Assembly: GCA_016713305.1 (NCBI GenBank)
Contig: JADJPK010000031.1
Span: 682,001 to 746,000, forward strand
Direction: 5' to 3'
Source of the DNA: Betaproteobacteria bacterium
GTDB lineage: Bacteria > Pseudomonadota > Gammaproteobacteria > Burkholderiales > Ga0077523
Length of the DNA stretch: 64,000 nt
Shown: one piece after another, positions 1-8,391 of the stretch
Numbering within the stretch: the first letter of the stretch is position 1
Layout: every line of letters begins with the position of its first letter
The notes under the pieces: model-generated
Seen by the model: only the letters and a program-made list of their open reading frames with translations
The model's database searches: none
What the model was told of the DNA's origin: nothing
Program-made: the position numbers and the translations under genes

Positions 1-49
1 GACTCCGTCTGCGGCCCACGGCGTGCGGCAGGAACGCGATTCCGTTCAC
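1..49 (-). CDS. Possible next gene of the secretion operon, cut by the window edge
   Basis: A GTG codon at 49 overlaps the gspD stop codon in a GTGA arrangement, the same 4-nt coupling that joins most other genes of this operon. The visible reading frame gives only 16 codons, beginning M-N-G-I-A-F-L-P, before the sequence ends. In related clusters the gene after the secretin is often a pseudopilin or another assembly factor, but nothing in these few residues identifies it. The call rests only on operon logic and could be wrong. Confidence 0.3.
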   Translation of the reverse strand, partial: MNGIAFLPHAVGRRRS

Positions 50-2232
50 GGAGTGACTTCGGTCCTGAGCGGTGCCGGCGGGCTGGCGCCCACCGCGAAT
101 CCCGAAGCATCGACAAGTTCCATCGCCGAGATCGCGATGGGAGACGAAGCGCCGGCCGCCCCGATGACGCGGAACGTGACATCCGTCATCCGGGCAAGCG
201 CCGAGGCCGGAATCTGCAGACGGCCGGGCAGGCGTGGCTGCGCGCCCTGCACCTCCAGTACCGAGGGATCGAAAGCCAGCTCGACGAAGCCATCCTTGAT
301 GTCCACCACTTCCGGAATGGTGACCGTGACGTTGAACTGGGACCCCTTCTGCACTCGTGCCGGAGCGGTCAGGCCCACTTGGAAGGCACTGTCGGTGACA
401 CGGCCCGCGTTGTCCGGTTCGGGCGGGAGCGGCTGTCCCGCTGCCCCCGCACCGGGCGCCACCACGACCGACCCGGGCGCCGTCTTCGCGATGCGCAGGG
501 GTGGAAGCCCCGGGGTGGTGTCCGTCCCCACCGGCATTTCCGCCATCACGCCTTCAGGCCGCGAAACGTTTCTCACGATGCGTGGCGTGATCAACAGGAC
601 GATTTCCGTCTTGACCTTGTTCTCGTTCTCCGTCCCGAACAACCGTCCGAGCACCGGCAGATCGCCCAGTCCCGGCACCCGCTGCGAGGCCCGCCGGTCC
701 TCGTCGTTGATGAGTCCCGCCAGAATCTGCGTCTCGCCATCGCGCAGCTGAAGCGCGGTGTTGGTGTTGCGCGTGCCCAGGCGGTACGCCACCGTGTTTC
801 CGGTCCCGGAGGAGACCGTGATGGTCTCCACGATGTTGCTCACTTCCAGCCCGACCTTGATCGCCACCTCGTCGCTGATGGCAATGGTCGGCTCCACGTC
901 CAGCTTGAGCCCCACGTCGAGATAGCTCACGGAGGTGGCCACACCCACATTGGCCGTGGCCGTGGTGGTGAACACCGGCACCTTGTCCCCGATGTGGATG
1001 CGGGCCTTCTCCTTGTTCTTCACGCGGATCCGCGGATTGGCCAGAAGGTCGGTCCGGCTCACGTTCGCCCGCAGGTTGAACACCAGCGCCGGATTGCTGG
1101 TCGTGAACATCATCGGGCTGTCCACCGGGATGGTCGCCGCGGAGGAAATCGCTCCCGTGGCGTCCTGGGCGCCGAGGCTCACGCTGGCCGGCCAGCGGAT
1201 GCCCAGGTCCTGCAGGCGGCTGCGCGTGATCTCCAGGACCTCCACTTCCAGCATCACCTCCGCGTCGGCCACATCGAGCGTGCGCACCAGCTGGTCTGCG
1301 AGCCGCACCACCTCGGGAGTGTCCTTGATGATCATGAGATTGAGCTTCTCGTCGATGAACACGTCCTGGGTCTTGACCATGCTCTTCACCATGGCCGCCG
1401 CCTGCTTCACGTCGGCGTTGGCCAGATAGAAACTGCGCACCACCAGGTCGCGGTAGTCCTTCTGCTTGGCGGGCGTGTTGGGATAGACCAACACCGAATT
1501 CTCGTTGAGTATCTTGCGGTCGAGCTGGTTCGTGGTGAGGATGAGCTTCAGCGCATCCTCCAGACGCGTGTTGCGCAGAAAGACGCTGACCTTGGTGTCG
1601 GACCGTACGTCCCGGTCGAACACGAAATTGATGCCGGAGGTGCGCGAAAGCATGTCGAAGACGGTCTTGAGGGAGGCGTCCCGGAATTCGAGCGAGACGG
1701 GCTTCCTGAACGGCGCCTTGAGTTCCGGACCCGCACCGGCGGAAAGCGAGGCTTCCAGGATGCGGCGCAGCAGATCGCGGGCGCCGGGATACCCGGGCGA
1801 CTCGGCGAGCAGCACCCTCAGTTTGCCTTCCGCACCGGCGAGATCGTTGCGGCCGAAGAGCTCGCGGGATTCCTTCAACAACTTGTGCGCGTGCCGGGAT
1901 CTCGTCAACTCGTTCAGCCGTCCCGCGACCCGTTGGTTGGCGGGATCCGCCGCCGACCCGGCCCGGTATTCGGCCTCCGCCTCGTCGAACCTTTCCTGGC
2001 GCGCCAGCGCATCCCCCGCGGCGATGCGCTTGCCAACCACCACTTCCCGTTCGCGCAGCAGCGCCGCGCGGTATCGCGGATCGCCGGGTTTCTCCGTGAC
2101 CGCGCGCTCCAGTTCCTGCAGCGCTGCCTCGGACTGACCCGCGGCGCTCAGGCGCGTGCCCTCCTCGAAATGGCGGTTGGACGCGCAGGCGGAGAGGAAC
2201 AGCGCGGCAAGGAGAACGGCGGTGCGGATCAT
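46..2232 (-). CDS. gspD: Type II secretion/pilus-type secretin (GspD-like lipoprotein) with C-terminal cohesin-like domain
   Basis: This 728-residue protein should form the outer-membrane pore of the assembly machine encoded upstream. It starts with a lipoprotein signal (LFLSAC, Cys16), followed by TPR-like helices (about 20-160), an N-domain near 180-210 and N1-type repeats near 250-330. The secretin core lies roughly at 390-570 and ends with the VPGLGDLPVLGRLFG-type motif and a LLITPRIV strand. After a Pro/Ala/Gly linker, about 100 residues with cohesin-like beta strands close the protein; secretins of the PilQ/GspD core type usually end soon after the core. The ATG overlaps the preceding gene's stop by 4 nt. 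The fold assignment is firm. Whether the system secretes proteins or builds a pilus is not decided by the sequence. Confidence 0.92.
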   Translation of the reverse strand: MIRTAVLLAALFLSACASNRHFEEGTRLSAAGQSEAALQELERAVTEKPGDPRYRAALLREREVVVGKRIAAGDALARQERFDEAEAEYRAGSAADPANQRVAGRLNELTRSRHAHKLLKESRELFGRNDLAGAEGKLRVLLAESPGYPGARDLLRRILEASLSAGAGPELKAPFRKPVSLEFRDASLKTVFDMLSRTSGINFVFDRDVRSDTKVSVFLRNTRLEDALKLILTTNQLDRKILNENSVLVYPNTPAKQKDYRDLVVRSFYLANADVKQAAAMVKSMVKTQDVFIDEKLNLMIIKDTPEVVRLADQLVRTLDVADAEVMLEVEVLEITRSRLQDLGIRWPASVSLGAQDATGAISSAATIPVDSPMMFTTSNPALVFNLRANVSRTDLLANPRIRVKNKEKARIHIGDKVPVFTTTATANVGVATSVSYLDVGLKLDVEPTIAISDEVAIKVGLEVSNIVETITVSSGTGNTVAYRLGTRNTNTALQLRDGETQILAGLINDEDRRASQRVPGLGDLPVLGRLFGTENENKVKTEIVLLITPRIVRNVSRPEGVMAEMPVGTDTTPGLPPLRIAKTAPGSVVVAPGAGAAGQPLPPEPDNAGRVTDSAFQVGLTAPARVQKGSQFNVTVTIPEVVDIKDGFVELAFDPSVLEVQGAQPRLPGRLQIPASALARMTDVTFRVIGAAGASSPIAISAMELVDASGFAVGASPPAPLRTEVTP

Positions 2233-2777
2233 GGGGCTCGCAGGGAGATCGTCTGCCGCTGATTGAGCGGCAGGTAGGTGAACACGACGGCGTCTTCGGT
2301 AACCTCGTCGACACGGTAGGCGCCTTCTATGACAGCGCCCGACGCGACGGCGATGTCGCGGCCTTCGCGCGCGAGAAACACGGTCGTGCCTCCCTCGCTC
2401 ACGAACTTGCCGACATAGGAAAAGGGCAGCGGCGGCGCCTGGGGCGGCGGCGGAGGCGGCATGGCCTCGCGCTGCGCTTCGATTTCCCGCGCGGTCATCT
2501 TCCTGGGTGGAGGCTCCCAGCTGCGCGCCGCGAACGCGTCGGCACTGGCGCCCCTTCCCGACCGCTTGAGCCGCGCCAGATCGATGGCGGGAATATCGGT
2601 TAGTGGTTCCTCGCGCTTGCGCGCGGCCGACGCAGCGGCCTGCACCGCCGTCGAGGCAGCAGACCGGTCACGGGCCGCCTGCGGCGCTTCGTTTCCGTCG
2701 ACCCACTTGACCGCGGCGAACGTCAGCGCCGCGGCCATGAACAGCAAAGCACGTCTCACCGGAGTCCTCAGCGTCAC
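2229..2777 (-). CDS. GspC/PilP-like periplasmic linker protein
   Basis: A 182-residue protein with one N-terminal membrane helix (about 10-25), a Pro/Ala-rich disordered middle including a polyproline run near 100-115, and a small C-terminal beta domain beginning SYVGKFVSEGG. This is the layout of GspC/PilP proteins, whose C-terminal HR-like domain contacts the secretin N0 domain from the inner membrane. The C-terminal YLPLNQRQTI strand is typical of PilP-like domains. The GTG start overlaps the upstream stop (GTGA) and the stop overlaps the gspD start (ATGA), so translation is probably coupled. Sequence similarity to canonical GspC is weak, so function is inferred from position and layout. 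Confidence 0.75.
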   Translation of the reverse strand: MTLRTPVRRALLFMAAALTFAAVKWVDGNEAPQAARDRSAASTAVQAAASAARKREEPLTDIPAIDLARLKRSGRGASADAFAARSWEPPPRKMTAREIEAQREAMPPPPPPQAPPLPFSYVGKFVSEGGTTVFLAREGRDIAVASGAVIEGAYRVDEVTEDAVVFTYLPLNQRQTISLRAP

Positions 2778-3328
2778 GAGCCACCTCCGAGATACAGAGT
2801 GAACGTCACTTGCGCATCGAGCTCCGGCGAACCGATCGATTCGCGGCGCACGACGATATCCTCGAGCGCCGCTGCGGGAATCCTGTCGAGCGTCTCCGCG
2901 ACGAACGCACGCAGCTGCGGATAGCTTGCCTTGAGAGGCAGCTTGATCTGGTAGCGCGAGAGCCGCTCCCGCGGCCCTTGCTGCATGCGATATTCGCCGG
3001 AGTCAAGCGTGAGCCCGTTGTGGGCAGCCGCCGTGTGCAGCTTTCCGATCCACTCGGGAAGCGAGTCCGTTGCCGGGAAGAACGCGTAGAAGTTCTCGAG
3101 CTGTCCGGCGCGGGTCGGAGCCGGCGCGCCGGGGCCGTCGGCGGACGCGCGCAGCTTCTTGCGCATCTGCCCGTACTCCGCCTCGAGTTGGCCGATCTCC
3201 CGCTTCACGGGGAGCAACACCGACAGGGCGAAGCCGGCGGCGAACACGATGAGCGCGAGACCCGCGAGACCGCGCCACTTCAGACGTCCGATCTCGCGCC
3301 GTGCCAGCCAGCGCAGCGTCGCGTTCAT
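2774..3328 (-). CDS. PilO/GspM-like inner-membrane assembly protein
   Basis: A 184-residue protein with a single membrane helix near the N-terminus (LAGLALIVFAAGFALSVLL), a short coiled coil and a ferredoxin-like periplasmic domain (roughly 75-180). This is the PilO/GspM plan: the protein pairs with the PilN/GspL-like partner encoded immediately upstream to form the inner-membrane platform. I chose the ATG at 3328 because it overlaps the upstream stop in an ATGA arrangement. An in-frame ATG five codons earlier (3343) would lengthen the overlap without an obvious benefit. Confidence 0.8.
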   Translation of the reverse strand: MNATLRWLARREIGRLKWRGLAGLALIVFAAGFALSVLLPVKREIGQLEAEYGQMRKKLRASADGPGAPAPTRAGQLENFYAFFPATDSLPEWIGKLHTAAAHNGLTLDSGEYRMQQGPRERLSRYQIKLPLKASYPQLRAFVAETLDRIPAAALEDIVVRRESIGSPELDAQVTFTLYLGGGS

Positions 3329-3867
3329 GGCGTGGACACCCACTGCGCCAGCACCTTGAACGCCAGCGGCCGCTGTGGATTGTTCCCGCGGATCTCGTGC
3401 GAGACGAGGTGCACGCGTTCCAGCGACCGGGTGCTTTCCAGCCTGGACAGGAACGCGAGCAATCCATCGAGATGACGGGCTTCACCTTCCACGGTCACCA
3501 CGCGGCCGCGGGCGTCGGGCTGAAGACCGAGAAGCGCGACGTTGGCGTCGACGGCCGACTCGACGTCCTCGAACAGGCGGTCCCAGTGCAAGGACAATTG
3601 GTCGAGGACCGCATTCGCCCGGCGCAGTTCGGCCTGCAATTCAGCCGACGGCACTTCGCTCGCCGAGAGCCCGGGCAAGGCGCGCCGGGCAAGCTTGCGT
3701 GTGTCGGAGACCTTGTCTTCCCAGCGTGCCCGTTCCTCCTTGAAGTCGGCGTAACGGCCTGCGACGATCAGAGTGAGCACGACCCCGATACCCAGCAGGA
3801 TCGTGCCGGTCCTTCGGCTTCCCGCGCGGGGCCGGAGGAAATCGAGATCCAGAGGCGCGATGCTCAC
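3325..3867 (-). CDS. PilN-like inner-membrane assembly protein
   Basis: A 180-residue protein with a short cytoplasmic N-terminus, one membrane helix (TILLGIGVVLTLIVAGRY), a coiled-coil stretch (about 40-80) and a periplasmic ferredoxin-like domain. This matches PilN and the C-terminal half of GspL. The reading frame is open far upstream, but the GTG at 3867 overlaps the preceding stop (GTGA), and upstream codons are antisense-style low-complexity sequence, so this start is much more likely. With the PilM-like gene upstream it corresponds to a split GspL. Confidence 0.8.
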   Translation of the reverse strand: MSIAPLDLDFLRPRAGSRRTGTILLGIGVVLTLIVAGRYADFKEERARWEDKVSDTRKLARRALPGLSASEVPSAELQAELRRANAVLDQLSLHWDRLFEDVESAVDANVALLGLQPDARGRVVTVEGEARHLDGLLAFLSRLESTRSLERVHLVSHEIRGNNPQRPLAFKVLAQWVSTP

Positions 3868-4682
3868 GGCCGTACCTCCGCCGCCTGGAATGCAGCGCCG
3901 CGCGCCACCGCCGGGCCTTCGACCGATTCCGCCACCACGTCCCAAGACCCGATTCGCGCGGGCAGGGCGGCCTCCACGCCGTCGGTCGCCACGTAGAGAC
4001 GTCCGCCCTCGTGGCCCGCCGCCGCGAGCGCCGACATGCCGGTGAGTTCGGCGTGCAGGCAGTCGGACCATCGGCCGGCGCAGCGCACGCTGGTGATTGC
4101 GCGCCACCTGCCGGCATCGATCACCGCAATGGTTGCGCGTCCCGGTTCCAGTTGCGCAAAGGCGCTGACCGGAGCGCGCAGCGCCTGTCTGCGGCGGTCG
4201 AATGCGGCGGAAAATCGAGGCGCAACGGAGGAAAGCCGCGATCTGCCTGCCTCGCAGACAGCGATCAGCGCCTCGATGAAGGCCGAGTCCACCGCACAGG
4301 CCACGACCGGCTCTCCGGGGCACTGTTCCGTCAGGGAGACCGACCAGGCGGCAGCGCGTTCCCCGTGTACCGCCTCCATTTCCATTCGCGCATAGCCTTC
4401 CCATTCCTCGTCGGTGGCGATGGCATCGCTCGGCGGCAGGAGGAGCCAACGGACGAAATGCCCCGACAGTTCCACCTCGACGTCCGTACCCTGCCAGCGT
4501 TTTTCGGCGAGTGCTTCCGCGAGGCCATCCAGGGCTCCTTGCCAAGCGGGTGCCGTACCGTGCCGGACCGCGAACTGTTCGGCGGTACGAGCACGGCGGC
4601 GCAGGACGGATCCGTGCCTCTCGACCCGGATGGCATCCGGACGCAGGAGCACGGTCAGGCGGTCACGCCACCAACGTGACAC
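3864..4682 (-). CDS. PilM-like (GspL cytoplasmic domain-like) protein
   Basis: A 272-residue soluble protein with the actin-like ATPase fold expected of PilM or cytoplasmic GspL. It opens with a strand that ends in a polar turn (LTVLLRPDAIRVERHG) and contains an alternating strand/helix core. Its cytoplasmic role would be to dock the ATPase GspE on the PilN/PilO-like membrane pair. The chosen GTG start at 4682 lies 20 nt inside the end of gspE. The frame stays open further upstream, but that part is antisense to conserved GspE residues. Nucleotide-binding motifs are poorly conserved by eye, so the family call relies partly on gene order. Confidence 0.7.
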   Translation of the reverse strand: MSRWWRDRLTVLLRPDAIRVERHGSVLRRRARTAEQFAVRHGTAPAWQGALDGLAEALAEKRWQGTDVEVELSGHFVRWLLLPPSDAIATDEEWEGYARMEMEAVHGERAAAWSVSLTEQCPGEPVVACAVDSAFIEALIAVCEAGRSRLSSVAPRFSAAFDRRRQALRAPVSAFAQLEPGRATIAVIDAGRWRAITSVRCAGRWSDCLHAELTGMSALAAAGHEGGRLYVATDGVEAALPARIGSWDVVAESVEGPAVARGAAFQAAEVRP

Positions 4683-6354
4683 GGTTGATCTCCTGAAGGG
4701 TCGTTTCGCCCGAGGCCACGAGCGCGAGCGCGGAGTCGCGCAGGAATGCCGTGCCGGACCGTCGCGCGGCATCCTTGATCCGCCGGATCGGCTCCCGGCT
4801 CGTGATCATTTCGCGCAGTTCGTCCGTGAGCACGAGCATCTCCGCGATGGCCTTCCGTCCGCGGAAGCCGGTGCCCCGGCAGTGTCCGCACCCGGTTCCT
4901 GCACGGAAACGGTAACCGTGCACCGCGATGCGGGTGAGACCGGAATCCGCAAGCAGTTCGTCGCTCGGTTCGTCGTCCGCGGCGCAATGCGCGCAGTTCA
5001 CACGGACCAGCCGCTGGGCGACGATCCCGTTGAGAGCGGAGACGAAGCTGTACGGGTCCACGCCCATGTGAGTGAACCGGCCGAGAACGTCGAACACGTT
5101 GTTGGCGTGCACCGTCGTGAAGACGAGGTGACCGGTGAGCGCTGCCTGGATCGCGATCTGAGCCGTTTCCGAATCGCGGATCTCGCCCACCATGATCTTG
5201 TCGGGGTCGTGCCTGAGGATCGAGCGCAGACCACGCGCGAAGGTGAGGCCCTTCTTCTCGTTCACCGGAATCTGCAGCACTCCGGGAAGCTGGTACTCCA
5301 CCGGATCCTCGATGGTGATCAACTTGTCGTGACCATGATTGATCTCGGAGATCGCCGCGTAGAGCGTGGTGGTCTTGCCGCTTCCGGTCGGACCGGTCAC
5401 GAGCAGCATTCCATACGGTTCGGAGGACAGCCGCCGCAGCCACGTCTTGGCGGCCTCGTCGAAGCCCAGGCTGTCCAGGGACAGGCCTTTCACCTGGTCG
5501 GCAAGGCTCTGCTTGTCGAGGATCCGCAGCACCGCGTCCTCGCCGAAGATGGAGGGCATGATGGAGACGCGGAAGTCGATCTCCCGGCGCTGCACGGACA
5601 CCTTGAACCGGCCGTCCTGCGGAACACGGCGTTCGGCAATGTCCAGTTCCGACATGACCTTGATGCGCGAGATCACCTGCTCCGCCATCTCCAACCCGTT
5701 CACCTGGCTCACGTTGGAAAGCACACCGTCTATCCGGTACTTGATGATGAGTCCGGCGGCGCCAGTCTCCAGATGGATGTCGCTTGCGCCGCTCTTCAGC
5801 GCATCGTAAAGGGTCGAGTGCACGAGGCGGATGACCGGGCTGGTGGCGGCGCTGATGCTCTTGAGGGAAAGGTCCTCGACGGTCTTTCCGCTCTCGGCGT
5901 CGGCGCGGGATTCGACGACCAGGCTTTCCATGGCGCGCAGGCTGTCACCCTGCCGCGCGAGCCACGCCACGAGATCGTCGTGGCGCACCAGCACGGGTTC
6001 GAAGGGTGCCGCGACCCGCTCGTCCGCCCAGACGCGGATCCGGGTCTCGAAGGGGTCCGCGTACGCCAGCATCAGTTGGCCACCCGGATCACGCAGGAGG
6101 GCGCATTCATGGGCCAGTGCCTCTGCATAGGGCAGGAGATCGTAGGCCGGCTCCGCCGCATGCAGTTCGGCCATGCTCAGGACGCGCCGCGACAGCGTCA
6201 CGCCCAGAGCCGCGAGAAACGCGTCCTCACCCAGCCCGCTGGTTTCCTCCAGGCAGGCGACGACGCGCCGGCCCGACTTTGCCGCAAGTTCGCGAGCGCG
6301 GGAGAGATCGTCCGCGCCGAATCGGAACGCAGGATCGAAGTCGAGGGGCTTCAC
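4663..6354 (-). CDS. gspE: Secretion/pilus assembly ATPase GspE
   Basis: The motor ATPase of the system, 563 residues. Domains: an N-terminal GspE/PilB-type N1E region (about 1-150), then the ATPase core with Walker A GPTGSGKTTT, an Asp box, Walker B-type MVGEIRDSETAQIA, and a His box TGHLVFTTVHAN. A tetracysteine zinc site follows, visible as CAHCAA and later CGHCRG, as in GspE and PilB. The GTG start at 6354 overlaps the gspF stop in a GTGA motif. An in-frame extension upstream exists but runs into the gspF coding region and looks like shadow sequence. It should power pseudopilus growth from the GspG-type pilin. Confidence 0.95.
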   Translation of the reverse strand: MKPLDFDPAFRFGADDLSRARELAAKSGRRVVACLEETSGLGEDAFLAALGVTLSRRVLSMAELHAAEPAYDLLPYAEALAHECALLRDPGGQLMLAYADPFETRIRVWADERVAAPFEPVLVRHDDLVAWLARQGDSLRAMESLVVESRADAESGKTVEDLSLKSISAATSPVIRLVHSTLYDALKSGASDIHLETGAAGLIIKYRIDGVLSNVSQVNGLEMAEQVISRIKVMSELDIAERRVPQDGRFKVSVQRREIDFRVSIMPSIFGEDAVLRILDKQSLADQVKGLSLDSLGFDEAAKTWLRRLSSEPYGMLLVTGPTGSGKTTTLYAAISEINHGHDKLITIEDPVEYQLPGVLQIPVNEKKGLTFARGLRSILRHDPDKIMVGEIRDSETAQIAIQAALTGHLVFTTVHANNVFDVLGRFTHMGVDPYSFVSALNGIVAQRLVRVNCAHCAADDEPSDELLADSGLTRIAVHGYRFRAGTGCGHCRGTGFRGRKAIAEMLVLTDELREMITSREPIRRIKDAARRSGTAFLRDSALALVASGETTLQEINRVTLVA

Positions 6355-7540
6355 TGAATGCTCCCCGCCAACTCGAAGATCGGCAGATACATGAGCACCA
6401 CGATGCCGCCGATGACAACGCCGATGAACGCCATCAGAAGCGGCTCGAAGATCTTCGTGAACCATTCGACCCAGCGTGCCATTTCCTCGTCGTGGAACGC
6501 CGCGATGCGCTCCATCATCTCTCCCATCTGTCCGCTGCGTTCGCCCACCCGCAGCAGCCGCAGGAGACAGGGGTCACGAGACCGGTGGACTCCATGGACA
6601 CGGAGATCGGCTGCCCCTCGCGGATCAGCCGCGACGCCCGTTCGAAGCGCACGCAAAGCTCCGCGTCCAGCAGGCCGGACACCATCTGCATGGCCGGCAC
6701 GATCGCGATGCCTCCCACGAGCAGCATTCCCAGGGTGCGGTAGAAGCGCGCGAGCTGATAGACACGCAACCGTTCGCCCATCGACGGGATCCTGCGGAAC
6801 GCGCGCAGGATGCGGGCGCGCGAGCCGGGCTGGAACAACCACCAGACGAGTCCCGCACCGCCAGCAAGGAACGCCAGACCGACCAGCACGCCGTTGGACT
6901 TGATCAGTTGCCCCCACTCCATGAGCAGCCGGGACATGAACGGGATGTCGTCCCCCATCTCCTCGTATACGTGGCTGAACCGAGGCACGACATATCCAAG
7001 CAGGAATAACGCCACCAATCCTCCGACGCCCATGAGGATCAGCGGATAGATGGAGGCGCTCACGAGCTTCTTGCGGACCACATCGAGCTGCGACTGATAG
7101 GCCACGTAGCGGGTCAGCGCCTCCGGCAGCCCACCGGTGCGTTCGCTGGCACGGACCGTGGCAACGTACAGTTCGGGAAACGCTGCGGGTTCCAGTTGCA
7201 GGGCGGACGAGAAGGGCTTGCCCTCGTACAGGGCGGAAAGAAGCCGCTTCAGCGCGGACCGCGTCTCTGCCTTGGACTCCTTTTCCTCCAGCGTTTCCAG
7301 CGCCTCCACGAGACTGATGCCCGACTGCAGAAGGGCAAGAAGCTCCTGGGTGAACAACAGCAGGGGGAAGCGCGCCTTCCTGGCGAGGGACGGCAGACGC
7401 ATGCGGGCTCCGCCCTGGACCGACAGCACCGTGTAACCGCGGCCGACTGCCTGCGTACGGGCCTCTGCCAGATCCCGCGCGTCAAGTTCGAGGGAGACGA
7501 CCCCCTGACCGGATTTCATGGCCTTCACACGGTATCGCAT
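6351..7540 (-). CDS. gspF: Inner-membrane platform protein GspF, interrupted by one frameshift
   Basis: GspF is the polytopic platform protein that couples GspE to pilin assembly. The first part (from 7540) encodes the N-terminal domain and the first T2SF repeat, with membrane helices near LILMGVGGLVALFLLGYVV and VLVGLAFLAGGAGLVWWLF. The frame then changes near 6567-6568, in the second T2SF repeat after TGLVTP. The downstream frame resumes with LLRLLRVGERSGQMGEM and the final helix, ending at 6351. The span is 1190 nt; one added base gives 396 codons, a normal family length. A lost base next to CTC/CTG triplets is the simplest explanation. As written, the product would lack its last cytoplasmic domain and last helix. 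Confidence 0.88.
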
Positions 7541-7620
7541 CGCGGATCAGCCCCTGTGACGGTGGGTCGCGGGACATGGCGGGATGCGTGGAGTCATGAC
7601 GATAACGAGAAGGCCAGCAT

Positions 7621-8136
7621 TCAGTTCCAGTTGCCGATGTCCGCGTTCTCACCTTCTCCGCCCGCCTGGCCGTCCTTGCCGAAGGAGAAGATGTCGAACT
7701 CGTTCTTCTCGCCGGGAGACCGGTATTGGTACGGCTTGCCCCAGGGATCGGGCGGGATGGATTTCTTGAGATAAGGCCCCTGCCACTTCGCTTCGTTGCC
7801 GGGACGGACTTCCAGCACGGTCAGCCCCTCCTCAGTGGTGGGATATCTTCCCACATCCAGACGGTAAGTGTCGAGCGCCTTCTCGAAGGCGTCGATCTGG
7901 GCTCGCGCCACTTTCACCTCCGACTTGCCGACCTGAGCGAAATATCGCGGTCCCACGTAGCCCGCCAGCAGGCCGATGATGACGATCACCACCAGCAGTT
8001 CCAGCAGGGTGAATCCTCTGGGGCGGCGGCATCGGTCGGACGGGGCGCGGATCGGGTGGAAGTGGCGATCCGGAAACGCCTGCCGGCGGCCAGAACGGCA
8101 GGCAGGCGCCCGGGAGAAGCGAGGGCAGATGTTCAT
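7621..8136 (-). CDS. gspG: Major pseudopilin GspG
   Basis: A 171-residue type II pseudopilin. The class III signal is at RPRG/FTLLELLVVIVIIG, with Glu at +5 after cleavage and a following hydrophobic helix. The GspG-specific C-terminal part shows conserved YPTTEEGL, WQGPYLKK and DPWGKPYQYR, ending with the calcium-site region. The leader before the cleavage site is about 40 residues, long and Arg/Pro-rich compared with the usual 6-10, and no downstream ATG or GTG gives a shorter one; the start may be non-standard. It is the first gene of the leftward operon, 80 nt before gspF. No prepilin peptidase gene is seen here. Confidence 0.93.
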   Translation of the reverse strand: MNICPRFSRAPACRSGRRQAFPDRHFHPIRAPSDRCRRPRGFTLLELLVVIVIIGLLAGYVGPRYFAQVGKSEVKVARAQIDAFEKALDTYRLDVGRYPTTEEGLTVLEVRPGNEAKWQGPYLKKSIPPDPWGKPYQYRSPGEKNEFDIFSFGKDGQAGGEGENADIGNWN

Positions 8137-8391
8137 GGGCAGGTCTCGATGTACGTCTCAAGTTACCGGGCAGATGTGACGCACCGGTGACACGAGGAAT
8201 CCGGGCGCAGCACGGTAACTCTTGGGAAAGGCGGCCGCAACGGTCGCCATTTGGCCACAGGGTTCCGCCCCTGCCCCGCGACGTCTTGCCGCAGGTGATG
8301 GGAGATTTCCCAACCCCCGCCCTTGATCTATGACAATCCCGCAGCCCTTTCATTGCGCTCCAATGGGACCAGACTACTTCTTCTGTCACTC

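Noticed and set aside
379..2262. Long rightward frame opposite gspD
   Set aside because: The reverse strand codes a clear secretin; this frame has no family similarity.
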